From the NCBI GenBank assembly GCA_027531145.1, contig JAPZRF010000016.1:32506-96505 (forward strand): a stretch of DNA of 64,000 bases, given 5' to 3'. Below are positions 59,219 to 64,000 of this stretch, in pieces. Position numbers and translations under genes: made by a program. The notes below the pieces were generated by a model. That model searched no databases, was not told where the DNA came from, and saw nothing but the letters and a program-made list of their open reading frames with translations. How positions within the stretch are numbered: position 1 is the first letter of the stretch; the number at the start of each line of letters is the position of its first letter. The DNA comes from Brevundimonas sp. GTDB taxonomy: Bacteria; Pseudomonadota; Alphaproteobacteria; Caulobacterales; Caulobacteraceae.

Positions 59219-60328
59219 CTAAGCGGGGCCTGGCAGCGAGTAGCTCGTGCTACGTCCGCCGGCAGGGCTCTTGACGAGCATGCCCTTGGCAACGAGGGCG
59301 TTCAGGTCCCGGGTCGCGGTGTCCTGCGAGGTCTTGGTGATCCTGGCGTACTTGGAGGACGTCAGATGCCCGTCAAACCCATCCAGAAGCGCGTTGACGA
59401 TACGCCGCTGACGATCGTTGATTTCCTGGGCTCCGTGGGTCTCCCAATAGGCCGCTTTGCGCAGGACGCCGGCCAGTGTTTCCTCGGCGCGGTCGAAGGC
59501 TCGGTCAAGGCAAGCCAAGAACCAGAGCATCCAACGGGTGATGTCCAGGTCGCCCTTCTGGGTACGTTCTAGCATGTCGTAGTAGGCGCTCCGCTCGGCT
59601 CGAATCTGTGCGGACATAGAGTAGAAGCGCTGCCGCGTGCCTTCTGACCGCGCAAGGGCCATGTCAGCTATCGCGCGAGCCGCGCGGCCATTGCCGTCCT
59701 CAAACGGGTGGATGGTGACAAACCAGAGATGCGAGACCGCTGCAGCGAGAACAGGGTCTATGGCCGGCGCGTTATCAAACCAGTCGAGGAATGCCTTCAT
59801 GGCGGCCGGGACGTCGGATGCCGCTATGGCCTCATAGTGCACCCTTTCGCGCCCAATGGGACCGGACACGACTTGCATCGGTCCGTCACGATCATCGCGC
59901 CAGTTGCCGACAGTGATCTTGTTCATACCGCTGTATCCCGTCGGGAAGAGCGCTGCGTGCCAGCCGAACAGACGCTCGGCCGTAAGGGGCTGATCGTAGT
60001 TCTGGGTCGCGTCGAGCATCATCTCGACGACGCCCTCGACGTTGCGATCGGCCAGCGTGAGAGCGCCAATGTCCATGCCAAGGCGGCGGGCGATCGATGA
60101 TCGAACCTGGTCGGCGTCGAGGGTTTCACCTTCGATCTCGGAGGACTTCAGGACGTCCTGCGTAAGGGTGCGTAGAACCGCCTCCTCACGCAGACTGAAG
60201 CCGAGAGCCTCCATCCTGCCGATAAGCCGCCCCTGCCGCCGCGAAACGGCGGCGAGCGGCTCGGCTATGGCGTCCATGTCCCACTTGAAGTTGGGCCAGT
60301 CGCTATGCTCGTGGATGTAAGTCGGCAT
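59219..60328 (-). CDS. Fic-family adenylyltransferase-like protein with C-terminal wHTH
   Basis: A 369-aa Fic protein. The N-terminal helix contains SSEIEGE (62-68), the inhibitory (S/T)xxxE(G/N) motif; the Fic core is HPFEDGNGRAARA (207-219) with all catalytic residues, so it should AMPylate target proteins unless inhibited. The C-terminal 90 residues form a winged HTH (INDRQRRIVNALLDGFDG, KTSQDTATRDLNALV). Start at 60328; an upstream alternative at 60364 exists. Palindromes cover the start, pointing to autoregulation. GC is mid-60s. Confidence 0.9.
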   Translation of the reverse strand: MPTYIHEHSDWPNFKWDMDAIAEPLAAVSRRQGRLIGRMEALGFSLREEAVLRTLTQDVLKSSEIEGETLDADQVRSSIARRLGMDIGALTLADRNVEGVVEMMLDATQNYDQPLTAERLFGWHAALFPTGYSGMNKITVGNWRDDRDGPMQVVSGPIGRERVHYEAIAASDVPAAMKAFLDWFDNAPAIDPVLAAAVSHLWFVTIHPFEDGNGRAARAIADMALARSEGTRQRFYSMSAQIRAERSAYYDMLERTQKGDLDITRWMLWFLACLDRAFDRAEETLAGVLRKAAYWETHGAQEINDRQRRIVNALLDGFDGHLTSSKYARITKTSQDTATRDLNALVAKGMLVKSPAGGRSTSYSLPGPA

Positions 60329-60410
60329 ATTCGCTGCGCTCCGTGCGGAGAATATGCCGGACAATCACCGCAAAGGCAACCGCATACTCCGCACTTTATG
60401 CGGAGTATGC
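60324..60410. promoter_or_regulatory. Two palindromic operators in front of fic
   Basis: A perfect 12-bp inverted repeat GCATACTCCGCA / TGCGGAGTATGC (60382-60393 and 60399-60410), and a second composite palindrome GGCATATT ... AATATGCC (60324-60358) with CTCCG-TG-CGGAG at its centre, covering the fic start codon. Both share the CTCCG/CGGAG core and the GCATA outer part. They probably bind the Fic C-terminal HTH. Confidence 0.65.
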
Positions 60411-60651
60411 GGCGGGCAATCTCCGCAGGCTCGATGTGCTCAATCGGCTGGTTGCGCATCCGCCACTCATGAGGCGAGCACAACGGCTCGCCGCCATCCC
60501 AAAATAACCTCTCCCAGAAAAGCCGCCCCGGCGAACGCGCCCTGCCCGATCGCCCAATCGAGCACAGCCGTGGACTGTAAGTCGTCGCCATGAACGGCCG
60601 CATTTGGCCATTTAACTTGCACTCACCCCTTTAAATGGCCACATTTGGCCG
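60329..60651. other. Intergenic control region between fic and the XRE regulator
   Basis: The 323 bp hold the fic operators on the left and a palindrome for the XRE gene on the right (60605-60641). The middle (about 60411-60600) could encode a short minus-strand peptide overlapping the fic start, but the evidence is weak. It is lower in GC than the chromosome. Confidence 0.5.
60605..60641. promoter_or_regulatory. Palindromic operator upstream of the XRE regulator
   Basis: A perfect 11-bp inverted repeat TGGCCATTTAA / TTAAATGGCCA (60605-60615 and 60631-60641) with a 15-bp spacer. A direct repeat CATTTGGCC also occurs at 60601-60609 and 60642-60650, ending 1 bp before the ATG at 60652. The layout fits autorepression. 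Confidence 0.7.
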
Positions 60652-60984
60652 ATGATAAAAACCCCTCCCGAGATCCTGCTTGAGCTGGCTGGCCGGCTGC
60701 GGGACCGCCGGATCGCCCTTGGATGGACGCAGACAGAGGCTGCCAGCCGGGCTGGCGTCGCCCACCGGACCTGGCGTCGCCTGGAGACCGAGGGGCGCGC
60801 CTCGCTCAACGACATGGTCCGGGCTGCAGTCGCGCTTCGGTGCGAACAGGATCTCGAAAAGCTCTTCCGGCCTCCCCCTGCGAGCAGCCTTGACGACCTG
60901 CTGGCACGGCAGGCGTCCAGTAGCGCTCCAGCCCGGCGCCAGCGTGTGCGCCGCCCACGAAGCCGCACGGCCGGCGCCCCATAA
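60652..60984 (+). CDS. XRE-family HTH regulator (HipB-like)
   Basis: A 110-aa protein with an XRE helix-turn-helix in residues 8-60 (LAGRLRDRRIALGWTQTEAA, GVAHRTWRRLETEGRAS) and a basic, Arg-rich tail (ARRQRVRRPRSRTA). This resembles the HipB-type antitoxin regulators, but no HipA kinase follows. It probably represses its own promoter through the palindrome just upstream. Confidence 0.82.
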   Translation: MIKTPPEILLELAGRLRDRRIALGWTQTEAASRAGVAHRTWRRLETEGRASLNDMVRAAVALRCEQDLEKLFRPPPASSLDDLLARQASSSAPARRQRVRRPRSRTAGAP

Positions 60985-61139
60985 GACACGATCCGGCCAC
61001 ACCCCTTACGGTCAGCGTGGCGTTCGGCCAGGCCCGACCCGAACAGCTGGTTGGACGACCACTGGGTCGCGCCACGGCCCCGCCGGCAGGGTTGCGGTAG
61101 CTTCAACAGCGACCATGACCAGCAGGAGATACCCGCGAC

Positions 61140-62249
61140 ATGCCCCGTCACGTCTTCACGCGCCAGGAGCTGTACGAGCGGGTCTGGAACGAGCCGATGC
61201 GCACCATCGCCAGCAGCATTGGCGTATCGGACGTTGGTCTCGCCAAGGCCTGCCGCGCCGCCGGCATTCCTGTTCCTCCGCGGGGATGGTGGGCGAAGCG
61301 CCACCACGGCAAGCCCCTGCCGCCGCGCCCGCCGCTGCCGCCCCGCCCCGAGGGCGCGCAAGTCCGGATCGCTCCGCCTGCCCCGAAGCCCGCGCTGTCC
61401 AGGGCCGTAATCGAAGCGGCTGCAGAGGCGATCGAAGGACCGGAAATCCGCATCGCCCAAAACCTGAGAACGCCTCATGCGATTGTCGATGACTGGATCT
61501 ACCGGGATGCCGAGCGCCGGCGCGACTACCGGCGACGCGGCTGGAGCGTGAGCGGATTTGAGGACCTGACGACGCCGTTGGCGCGACGTCGGCTGCGCAT
61601 CACGAGCACCCTTCTCAAGGCTCTGGAGGCGCGCGGCTTTGAACTCGCCGAGGACCGCGAGTGGCTCGTCGTCCGACAGGGCAAGGACGCCGTGCTTTTC
61701 CGCATTTACGTCCGCAGCAAGGTCATCCATCGCCCTGCAAATCTGGACGAGCTGCGGTGGCAGCCGGAGCGAAAGACAGTCCGCGCGACGGTTCTTTCTG
61801 ACGAACTGACGCTGAAGATCCGCGACTGGGTCTCGGTCCCGTCCGAGTACAGGGAGCTAAAGACCCCTTTGGAGGCGCAGCTCGCGCAGATCGTCGCGAA
61901 CCTGGCAGCCGCAGTCGCAGATCAGCGCGTGCGGCGCGAGCAGCGCGAACTGGAACACCAGCGCCGGCTGGAGGCGGAGGCCATCCGAAAGAAGCAGGAA
62001 GCCTACCGGGAGGCCGAGATAGCGCTACGACATCGTCTCGAGCGGCAAGCCGATCGCTATGCGAAGGCCCAGGCCGTGCGGGCCTGTGTGGCCGCAGCAG
62101 ACGCCTCACCAGCAGCTCAGCATCACGACTATGCCGCATGGCGCGAATGGGCCCTGGCGCAAGCCGACGCCATCGACCCGCTCAGCGACGGTTCGATCCC
62201 GTTCAGTCGCCTGCCGCCGATCGAGCAGTGGAACTGGCGCGGGTGGTGA
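61140..62249 (+). CDS. Conserved unnamed protein with HTH-like N-terminus and coiled coil
   Basis: A 369-aa protein. The N-terminal FTRQELYERVWNEPMRTIAS, DVGLAKACRAAGIPVPPRGW block recurs in many proteins from mobile regions and looks like a small HTH-type DNA-binding motif; the middle is a beta-rich domain (residues about 120-240) and about 250-320 is a charged coiled coil (EQRELEHQRRLEAEAIRKKQ). It is soluble. I know no function for it. AGGAG lies upstream. It stands alone between the XRE gene and the HigBA pair. Confidence 0.72.
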   Translation: MPRHVFTRQELYERVWNEPMRTIASSIGVSDVGLAKACRAAGIPVPPRGWWAKRHHGKPLPPRPPLPPRPEGAQVRIAPPAPKPALSRAVIEAAAEAIEGPEIRIAQNLRTPHAIVDDWIYRDAERRRDYRRRGWSVSGFEDLTTPLARRRLRITSTLLKALEARGFELAEDREWLVVRQGKDAVLFRIYVRSKVIHRPANLDELRWQPERKTVRATVLSDELTLKIRDWVSVPSEYRELKTPLEAQLAQIVANLAAAVADQRVRREQRELEHQRRLEAEAIRKKQEAYREAEIALRHRLERQADRYAKAQAVRACVAAADASPAAQHHDYAAWREWALAQADAIDPLSDGSIPFSRLPPIEQWNWRGW

Positions 62250-62437
62250 ATTGGCAAGGGCGAAGGAACTGGTGGCAGACCGCCACGCCTCACTGAGGGT
62301 GACACCACGTTGGCGGAGAGGGCTCCACCCTCGTACTGCGGCGTCCTGATGCCCCGCGACCCGCTTCCTCAGCCGCCCGTTCCCCTCCTCCAGCTGCCAC
62401 GCTCTGCGCACGGCAGTCTATTGGTGTGTCGGTTAAG

Positions 62438-62776
62438 TCAAATCATCGCGGGCTCGGGATCGAGCAGCTTGCCCTTGAAGGGCGCGACCTTGATCTCCCC
62501 TTCCCGGCTGCGGGCCTGGGCGATGTCGTAGCTGTTCTGCATCCGCATCAGCGTATCCATCGACACGCCGAAGGCCTTTTCGATCCGCAAGGCCATCTCC
62601 GGAGACAGGTGCGCACGCTCATTGAGCAGCGTCGAAAGCGTCGCCCGCGTCACCCCCAGCACCTCGGCCGCTGCCGTCACCGACAGCCCCAGAGGCTCAA
62701 TGATCTCGTGCCTCACAAAGCCGCCCGGATGGGCAGGGTTCTTCAAGCGGAAACCAGAAATCGCGTTCATGGCCAC
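62438..62776 (-). CDS. higA: HigA-family antitoxin
   Basis: A 112-aa antitoxin with the characteristic PAHPGGFVRHEIIEPLGLSV start and an XRE HTH (TAAAEVLGVTRATLSTLLNE, LSPEMALRIEKAFGVSMDTL). It lies 3 bp downstream of the toxin gene, the toxin-first order of higBA. It should bind the toxin and repress the shared promoter. An alternative start two codons in (62770) is possible. Confidence 0.93.
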   Translation of the reverse strand: MAMNAISGFRLKNPAHPGGFVRHEIIEPLGLSVTAAAEVLGVTRATLSTLLNERAHLSPEMALRIEKAFGVSMDTLMRMQNSYDIAQARSREGEIKVAPFKGKLLDPEPAMI

Positions 62777-62779
62777 CTC

Positions 62780-63070
62780 CTAGTGGTAATCCTCGTAGTC
62801 CAGGTCGATGATCTCGATCTCGTCCTGATCGATCCGAAACGTCATTCGCCAGTTCTTCGTCACGAACAGGCTCCAGGCGCCCTTGCGATCGCCGGTCAGC
62901 AGATGCGCTTTCCAACTCGGCACCGTCCGCAGCTCGTCCTCTCGCTCCATGTCCTGGAGGAAAGTCACCATGCGGCGGATCTTGGACACGACGGCGGGCT
63001 GCAACCCGCGGGCATCATCGCTTTCGATGAAACGTCGCAATCCCTTGTGGACCACGTTCCTGATCTTCAT
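62780..63070 (-). CDS. higB: HigB/RelE-type toxin
   Basis: A 96-aa mRNA interferase-like toxin: KIRNVVHKGLRRFIESDDAR, KAHLLTGDRKGAWSLFVTKN and WRMTFRIDQDEIEIIDLDYEDYH, which match the HigB/RelE family including the terminal YEDYH. Start at 63070; an ATG 15 bp upstream also exists. It is the first gene of a toxin-first higBA operon. Confidence 0.92.
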   Translation of the reverse strand: MKIRNVVHKGLRRFIESDDARGLQPAVVSKIRRMVTFLQDMEREDELRTVPSWKAHLLTGDRKGAWSLFVTKNWRMTFRIDQDEIEIIDLDYEDYH

Positions 63071-63096
63071 AGCCCAAGCTATCAAAACAGTTGTTC

Positions 63097-63112
63097 GGTG
63101 TCAAGTGACACC
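63097..63112. promoter_or_regulatory. Palindrome upstream of higB
   Basis: GGTGTCA-AG-TGACACC, a perfect 7-bp inverted repeat 26 bp before the higB start. This is a plausible HigA operator. Confidence 0.6.
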
Positions 63113-63316
63113 ATACGGACCGCCTCTCGCCGAGCCCTTGCCGCCGTCAGGCGGCGAACGCCGCTTCGCGGCGTAAAGGTAATGGCAATCCGGGCGTCCC
63201 CCTGACGGGTCGGGCTCTATCGCTGGCGCGACCGAACCCCCTCCCCTCGACTGGTCTGCGCCCTCGAAGTGATCCATCCCCTGGTCTGGTCCGAGAACCA
63301 AATGCCCTCGCACCTT

Positions 63317-63835
63317 CTATCGGGTCGTCGAACCTCCGTTGCCCGGGTCTGCGTGGAACAATCGCTGAGGTCGCTCACGCGTCATCATTGCCCGAGGATG
63401 AAACCTCAGGCCGGCCTGCCCACCGCCAGGGCCCACGACGACAGCATTCTGTCCAAAACGCTCCATCCAGTCATCGAGCTGCTCTTCGGACGCACCGATC
63501 ACGCCCGCGCTCGGCTCAGGCTCCCAAGCCCCTGACGGATCTGTTCCGGCGGCCGGAAACCACGCCAATCCGGCCGCCTCAACCACCTCGATCAGCGCTT
63601 TCTGCCGCGCTGCGTTTTCCGAAGCATCGAGCGGCCTGCTGAACGGATTACAGGCCGTGACGATGGCCAATCGTGTTCCCTCCGGCAGTTCGGGGGCCGA
63701 TGGCATCGGCTTGCCGACGTTCAGAGCGGCCCGCCCGGACGGCAGATCAACCCAGTAGTCTGCGGCTTCGTAGGCGGCGATCAGGTCTTCCGAAATCACG
63801 ACCGAGTGCTCGGCGAGGCGCTCATTCGGTATCAT
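63317..63835 (-). CDS. DUF3293 domain protein
   Basis: A 172-aa protein with the DUF3293 features: an N-terminal AYEAADYWVDLPSGR, then LAIVTACNPFSRPLDASEN, FPAAGTDPSGAWEPEPSAGV and a final FGQNAVVVGPGGG. The function is unknown. ATG at 63835 is preferred over GTG at 63844 because GGAG lies 8 bp upstream. The gene continues into high-GC, chromosome-like sequence and may mark the right side of the acquired stretch. Confidence 0.85.
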   Translation of the reverse strand: MIPNERLAEHSVVISEDLIAAYEAADYWVDLPSGRAALNVGKPMPSAPELPEGTRLAIVTACNPFSRPLDASENAARQKALIEVVEAAGLAWFPAAGTDPSGAWEPEPSAGVIGASEEQLDDWMERFGQNAVVVGPGGGQAGLRFHPRAMMTRERPQRLFHADPGNGGSTTR

Positions 63836-64000
63836 CTCGCCCACTCCGCGCGCTCGCGCACGCGCTGTCAGGTTAACCGCCTCCGGCCGCAGCTCACCCT
63901 GCCCTGCCTTCTCAGGCCGTAGCGGCCACCCATGCGGTGTTCGCTCCGGCGCGAAAGCGGCGGAGAGTGGATCGGTTGATCAGATGTCGCTGGGTGTAGA

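Noticed and set aside
60265..60591. Minus-strand frame of about 108 codons across the fic control region
   Set aside because: The N-terminal half looks protein-like (IEHIEPAEIARRIL) but it overlaps the fic start and the operators, and no family can be recognised.
63912..63998. Minus-strand frame entering from the right window edge, ending RAGANTAWVAATA
   Set aside because: Only 28 codons are visible, too few to tell a real gene end from chance.

Overview
The window is a high-GC (about 68-70 percent by eye) alphaproteobacterial chromosome segment. The gene set points to Caulobacteraceae, most likely Brevundimonas or a close relative. The evidence is a PopZ polar-organising protein next to valS and a TolC/RsaF-like gene, the prmC-DUF4167-clpB neighbourhood, CtrA-like TTAA-N7-TTAA boxes in front of flagellar operons, several TonB/lipoprotein/DUF families typical of this group, and dense head-to-tail packing with short overlaps. 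Assignment below family level is inference.

Layout. 1-5.8 kb: the 3' end of alaS, a DUF885 peptidase-like protein, two tandem DUF2939 proteins, a KDPG-aldolase-family gene and a drug-efflux MFS transporter. 5.8-22.6 kb: an M1 aminopeptidase, prmC, DUF4167 and clpB, interrupted by an accessory stretch with a DUF4893 protein, an FAD monooxygenase, an SPFH-tail-like protein, an arsR-acr3-arsC operon, a serine hydrolase, a TonB-dependent receptor, a LysE exporter and an RDD protein. 22.6-27.4 kb: a lower-GC gene with a HEPN-like motif, a Phd/RelE toxin-antitoxin pair, small conserved proteins, a YaiI protein, an alpha/beta hydrolase, a lone Lrp ligand-binding domain and a rhomboid protease, separated by GC-rich REP-like intergenic repeats.

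27.4-33.6 kb: a flagellar export/basal-body cluster. The minus operons fliQ-fliR-flhB and flgB-flgC-fliE each start from a nearly identical 30-bp promoter block containing a CtrA-like box, and fliO-fliP run on the plus strand. An acyltransferase-3 gene sits in the opposite orientation between the two minus operons. HU follows fliP. 33.6-47.9 kb is mostly housekeeping: a 977-aa repeat protein, DUF1289, a retroviral-type aspartic protease, TauE, dusA, a WYL regulator, TfoX-C, thrC and thrB, an LD-carboxypeptidase divergent from a Mur-ligase paralogue (a likely cell-wall recycling pair), an RNA uracil methyltransferase and a glycine-zipper protein.

48-57.6 kb: tlyA-valS-popZ-tolC-pcm on the minus strand, then tRNA-Cys, a GlxA-type regulator broken by one in-frame stop, a rhodanese and a WecG/TagA glycosyltransferase. 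The centre of valS (about 50.33-50.94 kb) has clearly lower GC than the rest of the gene and looks like a recombinant patch. 57.7-64 kb is an accessory island edge: an orphan terminator (possible small RNA), a truncated phage-type integrase cut off by an IS6-family element without a target duplication, a Fic protein under palindromic operators, an XRE regulator with its own palindrome, a conserved unnamed 369-aa protein, a HigB/HigA pair and a DUF3293 protein. No rRNA, CRISPR array or complete prophage is visible.
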